Below, piece by piece: positions 8,634 through 16,985 of a DNA stretch of 47,323 nucleotides. The notes beneath the pieces were generated by a model that was given only the letters and a program-made list of their open reading frames with translations, ran no database searches and was not told the origin of the DNA. This DNA is from Lysobacterales bacterium (GTDB lineage Bacteria > Pseudomonadota > Gammaproteobacteria > Xanthomonadales > Rhodanobacteraceae). The translations under genes were made by a program, and so were the position numbers. The stretch spans positions 1 through 47,323 of the forward strand of contig JAFKMZ010000025.1 in assembly GCA_017305055.1 (NCBI GenBank). Reading direction: 5' to 3'. How positions within the stretch are numbered: the stretch's first letter is position 1; every line of letters starts with the position of its first letter.

Positions 8634-9542
8634 ATGCTGACCAGGCGATCGACCGTTGCAATCGTGTTGCTGTTTGCCGCGGGCTCGATCCAGGCGCATG
8701 CCGCTACCACCAAGGCCCATGCGTTGCACAAGGCGCGGGCCGGCCATGTCGCCGCCAGCGTGTTCAGTGTCCCCTTGCTGGCCCAGTCCCCGTTGAATTG
8801 GGGGCGGGCACCGGCGGGTGCGCCCGAAGTGCCAGGCTTGCCTGCGGCGACCGCAGCTCCCGGTATCGCCCTGGCGGCGCTGGCGCCCAGCGTGGTCGCG
8901 ACGGTTGCCGCGGACAACGTGTTCAGCGTCCCCTTGCTGGCCCAGTCACCCTGGAACTGGGGGCAGGATCCGGCGGGGGCATCCGCCGCGATGCCGTTGC
9001 AGCCGTCCGTCTTGCCGCTGTCCAAGCTGACCACGGCCTATCGCCATGCGTCGGGTTTCATGGCGTCGGAAGACGCCGGTGCCGGCAGTGCGCTCGCGGC
9101 GCGGTCCCTGGCCGATGACACGGCGGACACCGTCGCCGGCTTGCGCGACGCGCTGGTGGACCTGGCGATGAGCCTGCGCGACATCCCCTATGTGTCCGGC
9201 GGCAGCACACCGTCCACCGGCTTCGATTGCAGCGGCTTCGTCCGCTACGTGTTTGCCCGCGCCATCGGCATGCGCCTGCCGGCGAATGCCGCCTCGCAAT
9301 TCCTCGCGGGGCTCAAGGTCAGTCGCGGACGCTTGAAGACCGGCGATCTGGTGTTTTTCCATACTTCGGGCAAGCACCGCATCTCGCACGTCGGCATCTA
9401 TCTTTCCAACGGCCGATTCATCCATGCGCCGACCAGTGGCAAGACAGTCGAGGTTTCGAGCCTGAACGAGACCTACTGGTCGCGGCGCTTCGCCGGGGCG
9501 CGCCGGCCGGCGGCCATTGTCGCCGCCGCCAACAACGGTTGA
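8634..9542 (+). CDS. Exported NlpC/P60 (C40) peptidoglycan hydrolase with internal repeat
   Basis: A 302-aa protein with a signal peptide (MLTRRSTVAIVLLFAAGSIQAHAA). The C-terminal NlpC/P60 domain carries the catalytic Cys in STGFDCSGFVRYVF, the His in RISHVGIYL and the third polar residue in FIHAPTSGK. Such enzymes cleave gamma-D-Glu-diaminopimelate or related cross-links. Between the signal peptide and the catalytic domain is a low-complexity Ala/Pro linker that contains the same peptide twice, VFSVPLLAQSPxNWG, at a spacing of 53 codons. The repeat is also visible in DNA (8760-8821 and 8919-8980). No known wall-binding domain (SH3, LysM) is recognisable, so the repeat may be the localisation or anchoring part. 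Confidence 0.88.
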   Translation: MLTRRSTVAIVLLFAAGSIQAHAATTKAHALHKARAGHVAASVFSVPLLAQSPLNWGRAPAGAPEVPGLPAATAAPGIALAALAPSVVATVAADNVFSVPLLAQSPWNWGQDPAGASAAMPLQPSVLPLSKLTTAYRHASGFMASEDAGAGSALAARSLADDTADTVAGLRDALVDLAMSLRDIPYVSGGSTPSTGFDCSGFVRYVFARAIGMRLPANAASQFLAGLKVSRGRLKTGDLVFFHTSGKHRISHVGIYLSNGRFIHAPTSGKTVEVSSLNETYWSRRFAGARRPAAIVAAANNG

Positions 9543-9608
9543 ATCGGGGCTGGCGCCGGCCGGTGGCCGGAGTCGCAATGAAAAGCAGAGGATGGCGCGG
9601 CGCCCGGC

Positions 9609-10343
9609 TCAGCAGCGTTGCGTGGCCGATGCGGGCGCTGACGGCATGACCTGCCAGCCTTGCACATTGCGTATCTGCAATGGCCGGAAGCTGCGTTTGT
9701 AGTCCATCTTCGGGTGTCCGTCGATCCAGAAGCCGAGGTACAGCCACGGCAGCTTGTGCCGGCGCGCCAGCTGCACCTGCTGCAGGATGGCAAAGGTGCC
9801 AAGGCTGCGTGCGCCAAGCTCCGGATCGAAGAAAGTGTAGACCGCCGACAGGCTGCCCGCGCAGACATCGGTGACCGCCACGCCAAGCAGCCGCGACCCC
9901 AACCGGAATTCCAGGAACAGGGTTGGACTCCAGGACGCATTGAGGAAACGGTCGAAATCGCTGGGCTCGGCTTCGTCCATGCCGCCACCGGCATGGCGTG
10001 CGCGCAGGTAGGCCGTGTACAGCCGGTGGCGTTCCTCCGTGTAGCCGGGCGCCTTGGCGCTGATGCAGAGGTCGCCATTGCGCCGCAGGCAGCGCTTTTG
10101 CGCACGATCGGGCCGGAAGCCGGCCACGTCGATGCGGCATGGGGTGCAGGCCCGGCAATTCGCACAGTGCGGCAGGTACAGGTGCCCGCCAGCGCGACGG
10201 AAACCGCGTTCCAACGCCGGCCCATAGAGCTGGCGCAGGTCCGGTGCGGCGGGGTCGATGACCAGATTTTGCGCCGTGCGCTGCGCGTAGTAGCCACAAG
10301 GATGCGGCAGGGTCTGAAACACGCGGACATGTTCGGAACGCAT
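9609..10343 (-). CDS. bpt: Aspartate/glutamate leucyltransferase (bacterial arginyltransferase family)
   Basis: A 244-aa aminoacyl-tRNA-protein transferase. Bpt-type enzymes attach leucine from Leu-tRNA to proteins with N-terminal Asp or Glu, making them substrates for ClpS/ClpAP (N-degron pathway). The N-terminal cysteine cluster is visible (PHPCGYY, CANCRACTPCR), followed by FLEFRLGSRLLGVAVTDV and the C-terminal acceptor-site region YLGFWIDGHPKMDYKRSFRP. Length fits the family (about 235-250 aa). It is convergent with the NlpC/P60 gene; a GC-rich hairpin (CCGGCC-GGT-GGCCGG, about 9556-9570) lies between them. Confidence 0.92.
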   Translation of the reverse strand: MRSEHVRVFQTLPHPCGYYAQRTAQNLVIDPAAPDLRQLYGPALERGFRRAGGHLYLPHCANCRACTPCRIDVAGFRPDRAQKRCLRRNGDLCISAKAPGYTEERHRLYTAYLRARHAGGGMDEAEPSDFDRFLNASWSPTLFLEFRLGSRLLGVAVTDVCAGSLSAVYTFFDPELGARSLGTFAILQQVQLARRHKLPWLYLGFWIDGHPKMDYKRSFRPLQIRNVQGWQVMPSAPASATQRC

Positions 10344-10394
10344 GCCCCGATTCTATGCTGATTGCGGCGTGGATGGCCCAGGCCGGGTGCGCGC

Positions 10395-10787
10395 TCAGAA
10401 CACCTGCAGGTAGCGCAGCATCAACATGGCGCACATGGCCAGCACTGCCACCAGTGCGATATGCCGCGCGCGACCGACTGCGTGCTTGCGCCGGCTCTCC
10501 GGTGTGGTTACGCGCAGGTCCTCCAATTCCGGCGCGCGCGCGATGAACGGCTCAAGCCCCATTTCCCTGAACGCCAGGTGCGCGGCCTTGTAGTCGTCGG
10601 CGTGCACGATCCAGACTTCCGGCCATTCGTTGCGGCGCTCGTAGCGGCCCACGTAGCTGTAGCGCTTCCACGTGGTGTGGTCGTAGCGCGAGCGGTTGGT
10701 GACCTTGGTGGCGATGCCGCGCGCATCCATCAAGGCAACCACGCGGTCGATGTTGGCCTGGCGGGGGGAGGTATAGAGTCTGCGCAT
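10395..10787 (-). CDS. Small membrane-anchored protein with DUF2007-like N-terminus
   Basis: 130 aa. The N-terminal half (MRRLYTSPRQANIDRVVALM...GIATKVTNRS, then EVWIVHADDYKAAHLAFREM) reads like the small alpha/beta DUF2007 / putative signal-transducing fold, where a short peptide strand is followed by an amphipathic helix. The C-terminus ends in one transmembrane helix (HIALVAVLAMCAMLMLRYLQ), so the domain probably faces the cytoplasm as a tail-anchored protein. Xanthomonas homologues have been labelled pathogenicity-like, a label with no mechanism that I know of. It lies between bpt and tesB on the same strand, with gaps of 51 and 40 bp. Confidence 0.75.
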   Translation of the reverse strand: MRRLYTSPRQANIDRVVALMDARGIATKVTNRSRYDHTTWKRYSYVGRYERRNEWPEVWIVHADDYKAAHLAFREMGLEPFIARAPELEDLRVTTPESRRKHAVGRARHIALVAVLAMCAMLMLRYLQVF

Positions 10788-10827
10788 GCAGCCAGTCTAG
10801 CTGGTTGGGGCGGAACTGCACCCCGAA

Positions 10828-11694
10828 TCAGGGTTGGCGGACGCGAATCAGGCCTTCCTGGGCAGTGGACGCCACCAATACGCCATCGCGGCTGAAGATC
10901 TGGCCGCGGGCCAGGCCCCGGCCACCTTGCGCGGTGGGACTGTCGAAGGAATACAACAGCCATTCGTCGACCCGGAACGGCCGGTGGAACCACAGGGCGT
11001 GGTCCAGGCTGGCCATCTGCACGTGGTCGGTCAGGTAGGAGATGCCGTGCGGCAGCGTCGCCGTGCCGATCAGGTGGAAATCCGAGGCGTAGGCCAGCAG
11101 CACCCGGTGCACCTCGGGCGCGTCATCGATCGGCCTGATGAGCTTGAACCAGATGTGCTGGATCGGTGGCCGCTTGGTCGGCCGCCTCTCATCGCGCGGC
11201 CACACCTCGCGGAACTCGAACGGGCCGTCGATGCCCAGCCAGCGCTGCAGCTTGACCGGCAGCCGGTGCAGCTCCTCGGCAGGCCACGGCTGCATGGGTT
11301 CGACGTCCTCCGGTGCCGGCACCTCGGGCATCGAGGTCTGGTGCTCGACACCCGTTTCCGGCCGCTGGAAGGATACCGAACCGGTCAGGATGGGCTGCCC
11401 ATGCTGGATGGCCACGACGCGACGGGAGGAGAACGAACCTCCGTCGCGTGCCCGCTCCACGCTGTACACGATGGGTGCCTCGATGTCGCCCGCACGCAGG
11501 AAATAGGCATGCAGGGAATGCGCCTCACGTGCACTGTCGACGGTCTGCTGCGCGGCGGCCAGGGCCTGGCCGAGCACCTGGCCGCCGAACACGAACTTGG
11601 TGCCGATGTCGCGGCTCTGGCCGCGGAACAGGTTGTCTTCCAGTCGCTCGAGCCGCAGCAGGTCGATCAATTCGGCAACGTGGTCCTGGGGCAT
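10828..11694 (-). CDS. tesB: Acyl-CoA thioesterase II
   Basis: A 288-aa double-hotdog thioesterase that hydrolyses medium- and long-chain acyl-CoAs to free fatty acid and CoA in the cytoplasm. Family signatures are FVFGGQVLGQALAAA and VDSAREAHSLHAYFLRAGD in the first hotdog, SFSSRRVVAIQHGQPIL, and, in the second, ASLDHALWFHRPFRVDEWLLY with ARGQIFSRDGVLVAST near the end, including the expected Asp-His region. Length matches E. coli TesB (286 aa). It is divergent from the sialidase-like gene across a 186-bp gap in which I see no strong promoter. Confidence 0.95.
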   Translation of the reverse strand: MPQDHVAELIDLLRLERLEDNLFRGQSRDIGTKFVFGGQVLGQALAAAQQTVDSAREAHSLHAYFLRAGDIEAPIVYSVERARDGGSFSSRRVVAIQHGQPILTGSVSFQRPETGVEHQTSMPEVPAPEDVEPMQPWPAEELHRLPVKLQRWLGIDGPFEFREVWPRDERRPTKRPPIQHIWFKLIRPIDDAPEVHRVLLAYASDFHLIGTATLPHGISYLTDHVQMASLDHALWFHRPFRVDEWLLYSFDSPTAQGGRGLARGQIFSRDGVLVASTAQEGLIRVRQP

Positions 11695-11880
11695 GCGGCG
11701 CGCTCGGCTTGAACTGGGGCGACAGTATAGGGCGCCCCGGGCATCGACCCTGGCCGGCCGCTTGCCGTGACTGGGTCGCGCAGCGTCGACCGCGCCGGTC
11801 TGTCAGGCTTTACACCGGCCTCCATGCGGCTCACGCTCGCCACATCGGACAGGGCGCCCGGCAGCGCAAGGGAGACGATG

Positions 11881-13452
11881 ATGGGCTCGAAGATGAAATC
11901 GCATGGCGCGCGCATCGTGGCGGTCGCGATAGCCACGTTCCTGATGGCTGGCGGCGCATCCGCCGGGGCCGCCGACGGGCAACCGTTCCATCGCGAGTTG
12001 GCCAGGGTCTCGGCGGCGTCGCCGTTCCTTGCCGATTGCAACGGGCCGGAATTTCCGATCACCGCAGCCTACGTCAACGCGGAAAGCGAGCCGTACGTGG
12101 CGGTCAATCCGCGCCATCCGGAGAACCTCGTCGCGGTGTACCACGAGGACCGTTTCCCGAACGACGGTGCCAACGGCGTGCTCGCCGCCACCTCGTTCGA
12201 CGGCGGCCACAGCTGGCAGGTGCCTGCGCTCAGTGCGCAGCCGAAGTTCTCGCGCTGTGCCGGCGGCGACCGGACCAATGGCGGGGATTTCGAGAAGGCC
12301 AGCGATCCGTGGGTGGCATTTGGTGCCGACGGCACGGCGTATTTCGCCGCCGTGTCGTGGAATGCCTCGAACGCGGAAGAAGCGCAGCTGGTGGCAACCT
12401 CGGCCGACGGTGGGCGGACCTGGGGCGTGCCGGTCACCGTCATCCGCAAGCCCGACCGCGACCGCAACCTGAGCGATGCCTCGCGGCCGGTGGTGAGCAC
12501 CGATCCGCACCGCGCGCATACGGCCTACCTGGTGTGGGCCAGGCAGCGCTCCGCACCGGCCACGGCGGTACGTGGCTCGGTCATGTTCAGCCGCACCACG
12601 GACAGCGGCAGGAGCTGGAGTGCACCGCAGGCGATCTATGCGACCCCGGTGGGCATGCAGACGTCCGCCAACCAGATCGTCGTGCTGCCGGATGGGGAGC
12701 TCCTGAACGTATTCAACGAACTGGCGGCCGGCGGCGGCGCCGTGCATCCGCGGCACGACCGGGTTGCGCTCATGCGCTCGACCGATGGCGGCTCGACCTG
12801 GTCCAGGCCATGGACGCTGGCCACCTCCGAGATCGTCGCGGTGGCTGATCCGCGACTGGGTACCAAGGTGCGCACCGGCGATTCGTTCACCGGCATCGCG
12901 GTCGATCCGCGGCCCGGCAGCCACCGGCTCTACGCGGTGTGGAGCGATGCGCGCTTCACACAGGGCAGGACCCAGCAGGTGGTGCTGGCCAGTTCCAGTG
13001 ATGGTGGCCGTACCTGGAGCAAGCCGATGGCGGTTGCGCCGGCGGCGGGCACCCAGCAGTTCGTGCCCAACGTCGCGGTCAACGACCGCGGTGAGGTGGC
13101 GGTGGGCTGGTACGCCTTCGCCACCGACCGCTCCAGTGCCCCCGGCCTGCTGACGCACTATTGGCTCAGCTGGTCCGCGGACCAGGGCCGGACTTGGGCG
13201 CGGCCGGCGTCGATGACTGCCGAGGCGTTCGATTTCCGCACCATCCCCTACAACGACGGCTTCTTCGTCGGCGAGTACCAGGGGCTGGCTGCTGCGGGCC
13301 GGAATTTTGTGGCACTGGTGACGCTGGCCAATGGCCACGATCTGGACAACCGGACGGACATCTACGCGTGCGTGCTGACTCCAGGCACACCTGGGGTTGC
13401 CGGTACGGCGTGCGCGGCGCCCGGCGCGCGCGCCGACCGCAACCAAAAGTGA
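11881..13452 (+). CDS. Exported sialidase-like (BNR/Asp-box) beta-propeller protein
   Basis: About 523 aa with a signal peptide (MKSHGARIVAVAIATFLMAGGASAGA). Six Asp boxes (S/T-x-D-x-G-x-x-W) are visible in order: TSFDGGHSWQ, TSADGGRTWG, RTTDSGRSWS, RSTDGGSTWS, SSSDGGRTWS and WSADQGRTWA. These mark blade turns of a six-bladed propeller of the sialidase/neuraminidase clan. The arginine triad of true sialidases could not be identified, so substrate and even catalysis are uncertain; the protein may be a glycan-binding or other hydrolase propeller. The start at 11881 (ATG doublet at 11878/11881) follows AAGGGAG (11868-11874) at good spacing; the longer frame from 11767 is unlikely. Confidence 0.85.
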   Translation: MGSKMKSHGARIVAVAIATFLMAGGASAGAADGQPFHRELARVSAASPFLADCNGPEFPITAAYVNAESEPYVAVNPRHPENLVAVYHEDRFPNDGANGVLAATSFDGGHSWQVPALSAQPKFSRCAGGDRTNGGDFEKASDPWVAFGADGTAYFAAVSWNASNAEEAQLVATSADGGRTWGVPVTVIRKPDRDRNLSDASRPVVSTDPHRAHTAYLVWARQRSAPATAVRGSVMFSRTTDSGRSWSAPQAIYATPVGMQTSANQIVVLPDGELLNVFNELAAGGGAVHPRHDRVALMRSTDGGSTWSRPWTLATSEIVAVADPRLGTKVRTGDSFTGIAVDPRPGSHRLYAVWSDARFTQGRTQQVVLASSSDGGRTWSKPMAVAPAAGTQQFVPNVAVNDRGEVAVGWYAFATDRSSAPGLLTHYWLSWSADQGRTWARPASMTAEAFDFRTIPYNDGFFVGEYQGLAAAGRNFVALVTLANGHDLDNRTDIYACVLTPGTPGVAGTACAAPGARADRNQK

Positions 13453-13515
13453 GCGGCCTCAACAGCCCGGCCCCGGGCGGTCGCACCGCTCCGCCGGCCG
13501 TCACGTCGGAACGCA

Positions 13516-13552
13516 TGCAGTAGGAGCCAGCTGGCAGGCGAGGCTCCCTGCA
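13516..13552. repeat. GTAGGAGCC-type palindrome between convergent genes
   Basis: TGCAG (13516-13520) and GGAGCC (13523-13528) pair with GGCTCC (13542-13547) and CTGCA (13548-13552), giving an 11-bp stem with a 2-nt bulge. It sits in the 103-bp gap between the convergent sialidase-like and amidase genes. TAGGAGCC-type palindromes are frequent intergenic elements in xanthomonads and pseudomonads; it may also act as a bidirectional transcription end, but it has no T tract. Confidence 0.45.
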
Positions 13553-13555
13553 GCG

Positions 13556-14125
13556 CTAGCTTTGCGCCGAAGCGATCCGCGCCAGGCCGCAGTCGCGCAG
13601 CACCTCGTCCCAGGGGAACATCGGGCCGGGATCGAGCTTGCGGCGGACGCTGCGGTTGGCGTCATCGGTAGCCGGCACCTGGCGCGTGTCCAGGTCTTCG
13701 TGGCCGGCGATGTCGCGCAGGTTGGGAAACTGCGTGCGCAGTTCGAGCAACAGGCGCCGCAGCGCGGCGACCTGGGCGGCCGGATACGGCTCGGCCATCT
13801 TCTGGTGGCGAGAGTCCCACCAGTGTGGAAAGCGGCCGAGGTTCACCAGTTCGACGCCGATTGAATCCGCGTTGTGCCCGACCACATGGTTGGCGCTGCG
13901 GGTGCCGGGCACGTAGGCCTCGATGCTGCCGTCGCGGTCGACATAGTAGTGGCCGCTGTTGCCGGTGCCGCTGGGGTGCATGATGCGCTCGCCGTAGGCG
14001 CGTGCAGTCGGCAGGTCGGGCAGCTCGGTGCAATGCACGACGACGAGCCGCACGGCCGCGGCCGCGCGCTCGGGCAACAACGCCACGTAAGGGAGCGGCC
14101 GTGAGCGGATGCGCAACTTCAACAT
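13556..14125 (-). CDS. N-acetylmuramoyl-L-alanine amidase (amidase_2/PGRP fold)
   Basis: 189 aa. Zinc-ligand and catalytic features of the amidase_2 family are present: VVVHCTELPD (first His), GNSGHYYVDRDGSIEAYVP, NHVVGHNADSIGVELVN (second His region and catalytic Glu), IAGHEDLDTRQVPA and RKLDPGPMFPW (C-terminal ligand region). It cleaves the bond between MurNAc and L-Ala of peptidoglycan or anhydro-muropeptides. No signal peptide is evident, so it resembles the cytosolic AmpD or a non-classical exported enzyme. Length matches AmpD (about 185 aa). Whether it takes part in muropeptide recycling and AmpR-type signalling cannot be decided here because no ampR/ampE neighbour is present. Confidence 0.85.
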   Translation of the reverse strand: MLKLRIRSRPLPYVALLPERAAAAVRLVVVHCTELPDLPTARAYGERIMHPSGTGNSGHYYVDRDGSIEAYVPGTRSANHVVGHNADSIGVELVNLGRFPHWWDSRHQKMAEPYPAAQVAALRRLLLELRTQFPNLRDIAGHEDLDTRQVPATDDANRSVRRKLDPGPMFPWDEVLRDCGLARIASAQS

Positions 14126-14201
14126 GCGGTGGAGTTTGGCACGCGGTGGCGGGGAGCTGAAAGCGGCCTGTTACCATGCGCATCCCGCCCGGCCAGCAGC
14201 G

Positions 14202-14741
14202 ATGGTCAGTACGATGCGACCCCAGGTCGTCCTTTCCCATGGTTCCGGCTCCAGTCCCCAGGCGACCAAGGTCAGCGCGCTGGCCGCCCTGGCCGAGGAA
14301 CGCGGCTGGACCACGCAGCGCCCCGACTACCGAGACGACGACGCACGCGGCCATCTGGGATCGGTGGCGCCGCGGATTGCGCGCCTGCGGGCCACTATCG
14401 AGGCCCTGGATGCGCCGCCGGTGCTGGTGGGCTCGAGCATGGGCGCCTTCGTCTCGGCCCTGGTCTCGCTGGATGTGCCGGTTGCCGGCATGCTGCTGCT
14501 GGCCACGCCGGCGGCCATACCCGGCTATCCGCGCCGGCTGGAACAACGCCGCGGCGTGCCGTCCATCCTCGTGCACGGTTGGCGCGACGAGGTTTGCCCC
14601 GTGGCGGCAACGCACGAGTTTGCGGCCCGTAGGCGCCTGCCCCTGCTGTTGGTCGACGACGATCATCGACTGGGTGCGAGCATGGCCATCATTGGGGTGC
14701 AGTTCCAACTGCTGCTTGACCAGGTGTCGGGCGTGGCATGA
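14202..14741 (+). CDS. Small alpha/beta-hydrolase (YcjY/KANL3-like serine hydrolase)
   Basis: About 179 aa. An oxyanion-type N-terminus (VVLSHGSGSSP), a nucleophile elbow VGSSMGAF, a late Asp in VHGWRDEVCP and a His in VDDDHRLGA form a plausible Ser-Asp-His triad. Size and motifs fit small cytosolic esterase-like alpha/beta hydrolases of unknown substrate. The start is uncertain: ATG at 14202 or 14214; the longer frame to 14109 overlaps the divergent amidase gene and adds no fold. The stop overlaps the ATG of rlmKL (ATGA), indicating co-translation with a 23S rRNA methyltransferase. Confidence 0.78.
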   Translation: MVSTMRPQVVLSHGSGSSPQATKVSALAALAEERGWTTQRPDYRDDDARGHLGSVAPRIARLRATIEALDAPPVLVGSSMGAFVSALVSLDVPVAGMLLLATPAAIPGYPRRLEQRRGVPSILVHGWRDEVCPVAATHEFAARRRLPLLLVDDDHRLGASMAIIGVQFQLLLDQVSGVA

Positions 14742-16924
14742 GCGACTACTACGCCACCTGCCCCAAGGGCCTGGAATACCTGCTGCGTGACGAACTGGCG
14801 GCGCTCGGTGCGGACGATGCGCACGAGACGCTGGCCGGCGTGCGGTTTTCCAGCTCGCTGGAAACCGCGTACCGGGCCTGCCTGTGGTCGCGGCTGGCCA
14901 GCCGGATCCTGTTGCCGCTGGCCGAATTCGATGCGGTGGACGACGATGCGCTGTATCTCGGCGTCCAGGCCATCGACTGGGAAGCCCACCTGTCATCCGG
15001 TGGCACGCTGGCCGTGGATGCCGACACCAGCCAGAGCAGGCTGACGCACAGCCAGTTCATCGCGCGCCGGGTCAAGGACGCGGTGGTCGACCAGTTTTCG
15101 CGCAATCTCGGCGCGCGGCCGGACGTCGAGGTCGAGGAGCCGGACCTGCGCATCAACCTGCACCTGCGTCGTGACCGCGCCACGGTCTCGCTGGACCTGG
15201 CCGGCACGCCGCTGCATCGCCGCGGCTGGCGCAGGACCCAGGGTGAGGCGCCGCTGAAGGAGAACCTGGCGGCAGCCATGTTGCTGCGCGCAGGCTGGCC
15301 GGAAGTCTATGCCGGCGGCGGCAGCCTGCTCGATCCCATGTGCGGCTCCGGCACCTTGCTGATCGAGGGTGCATTGATGGTCGCCGACGTCGCGCCAGGC
15401 CTGCAGCGCAGCTATTTCGGTTTCCTCGGCTGGCGGCAGCACGACCAGGCGCTGTGGGCCAGCGTACTGGACGAGGCCAGGCAGCGCGCCGAGTCGGGCC
15501 TGCGGGCACTGCGCAGCGTATTTTTCGGCAGCGACAGCGATCCGCAGATGATCCAGGCCGCCAAGCACAATGCCCAGGCAGCCGGCGTGGCCGGGTTCTT
15601 CACTTTGCAGCGCCAGGACGTCGCGCATGCCGCACCGCCGCCCGGCAGTGCGACGGGCCTGCTGATCACCAATCCACCCTACGGCCAGCGCCTGGGCGAG
15701 CGGGCGGAGATGCCTGGGCTGTACCGGCAGCTCGGCGAGGTCCTGCGCACGCGCTTCGGCGGCTGGCGCGCGGCCGTGCTGGCAGGCGATGTCGAGCTGG
15801 GCCGCGCCCTGCGGCTGCGGCCCGAGCGGCGCTACGCGCTGTACAACGGCGCGCTGAAGACCGTGCTGCTCACCTTCGCCATCCATGCCCACGACCACGT
15901 CCCGGACGAACGCCCGCCGCTGTCGGCCGGCGCGGCGATGCTCAGGAATCGCCTGGAAAAGAACCTGCGGCGCCTGCGCAAGCAGATGCTGCGCGACGAC
16001 ATCCACGCCTGGCGTGCCTATGACCAGGACCTGCCCGAATACGCCGCCGCCATCGATGTCTACAACGATGTGCATGGCGACGACCACCTGCACATCCAGG
16101 AATATCGGGCGCCAGCCGCCGTGCCGGAGGACCTCGCGCGCACGCGCATGCGCGAGGTGGCGCGCGTCGCGACCGAGGTGTTCGCGGTGCCGCGCGAGCG
16201 CGTGGTGCTGAAGACGCGTGAACGCGGCAGTGGCGGCGCGCGCTACGGCAAGTTCGACGAACGCGACGAGTACTTCGAGGTGCGCGAGGGTGGGTTGCGG
16301 TTCCTGGTCAACCTCACCGACTACCTCGACACCGGCCTGTTCCTGGATCATCGCCTGGTGCGCGCGAAACTGCGCGAGTTGGCCGCGGGCGCGCGCTTTC
16401 TCAACCTGTTTGCCTATACCGCCACGGCCAGCGTGTATGCCGCCGCGGGCGGGGCGTCGGCGACCACCAGCGTGGACCTGTCGGCACCTTATCTGGACTG
16501 GGCTTCGCGCAACCTCGCGCTGAACGGTTTCACCGGACCGCGTCATCAGCTGGTGCAGCGCGACGCGCTGGAGTTCCTGCGTCGCGATCATGGTCATTAC
16601 GGCTTGATCTTCGTCGACCCACCGACGTTCTCCAATTCCAAGCGCGCCGGCGATTTCAGCGTGCAGCGCGATCATGCCGAGTTGCTGCTGGCCTGTGCCG
16701 AACGCCTCGACAGTGGCGGGATGGTGGTGTTCTCCAACAACTTCCGCCGCTTCAAGTTCGATCGGGAGGCACTGGAGGGCTGCTTCAGCATCGAGGACTG
16801 GACCACGCCGAGCATCCCGGTCGATTTCGCGCGGCGCACCGCAATCCACCGCTGCTGGCTGTTGCGCAAGCGTGCCCCGGTACCCGGTTCCAACCCGTGG
16901 GAAGGGGCCAGCCCGAAGCGCTGA
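14738..16924 (+). CDS. rlmKL: Bifunctional 23S rRNA m2G2445/m7G2069 methyltransferase RlmKL
   Basis: A 728-aa fusion of two Rossmann methyltransferases that modify G2445 (N2) and G2069 (N7) of helix 74 of 23S rRNA. Order: THUMP domain (N-terminal, with MSDYYATCPKGLEYLL), RlmL half with the SAM motif DPMCGSGTLLIEGA and catalytic ITNPPYGQRLGE, then the RlmK half with NLFAYTATASVYAAAGG and FVDPPTFSNSKR. Full length compared with E. coli RlmKL (702 aa). An ATGA overlap couples it to the upstream hydrolase. The stop codon is embedded in an imperfect inverted repeat (CTGAA-CTC-TTCAG, 16921-16933) without a T tract. Confidence 0.96.
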   Translation: MSDYYATCPKGLEYLLRDELAALGADDAHETLAGVRFSSSLETAYRACLWSRLASRILLPLAEFDAVDDDALYLGVQAIDWEAHLSSGGTLAVDADTSQSRLTHSQFIARRVKDAVVDQFSRNLGARPDVEVEEPDLRINLHLRRDRATVSLDLAGTPLHRRGWRRTQGEAPLKENLAAAMLLRAGWPEVYAGGGSLLDPMCGSGTLLIEGALMVADVAPGLQRSYFGFLGWRQHDQALWASVLDEARQRAESGLRALRSVFFGSDSDPQMIQAAKHNAQAAGVAGFFTLQRQDVAHAAPPPGSATGLLITNPPYGQRLGERAEMPGLYRQLGEVLRTRFGGWRAAVLAGDVELGRALRLRPERRYALYNGALKTVLLTFAIHAHDHVPDERPPLSAGAAMLRNRLEKNLRRLRKQMLRDDIHAWRAYDQDLPEYAAAIDVYNDVHGDDHLHIQEYRAPAAVPEDLARTRMREVARVATEVFAVPRERVVLKTRERGSGGARYGKFDERDEYFEVREGGLRFLVNLTDYLDTGLFLDHRLVRAKLRELAAGARFLNLFAYTATASVYAAAGGASATTSVDLSAPYLDWASRNLALNGFTGPRHQLVQRDALEFLRRDHGHYGLIFVDPPTFSNSKRAGDFSVQRDHAELLLACAERLDSGGMVVFSNNFRRFKFDREALEGCFSIEDWTTPSIPVDFARRTAIHRCWLLRKRAPVPGSNPWEGASPKR

Positions 16925-16985
16925 ACTCTTCAGTGCGCATTAAGTACCGGCGTCCGAGCATGAACCCACACTACGGAGGACGATC

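Noticed and set aside
11313-12848. 511-codon plus-strand frame across tesB and the sialidase-like gene
   Set aside because: Crosses two divergent genes, Arg/Gly-rich shadow composition, no domain.
14993-16849. 618-codon minus-strand open frame inside rlmKL
   Set aside because: Complementary to a clearly conserved gene; composition is typical of GC-rich antisense frames with no recognisable motif.
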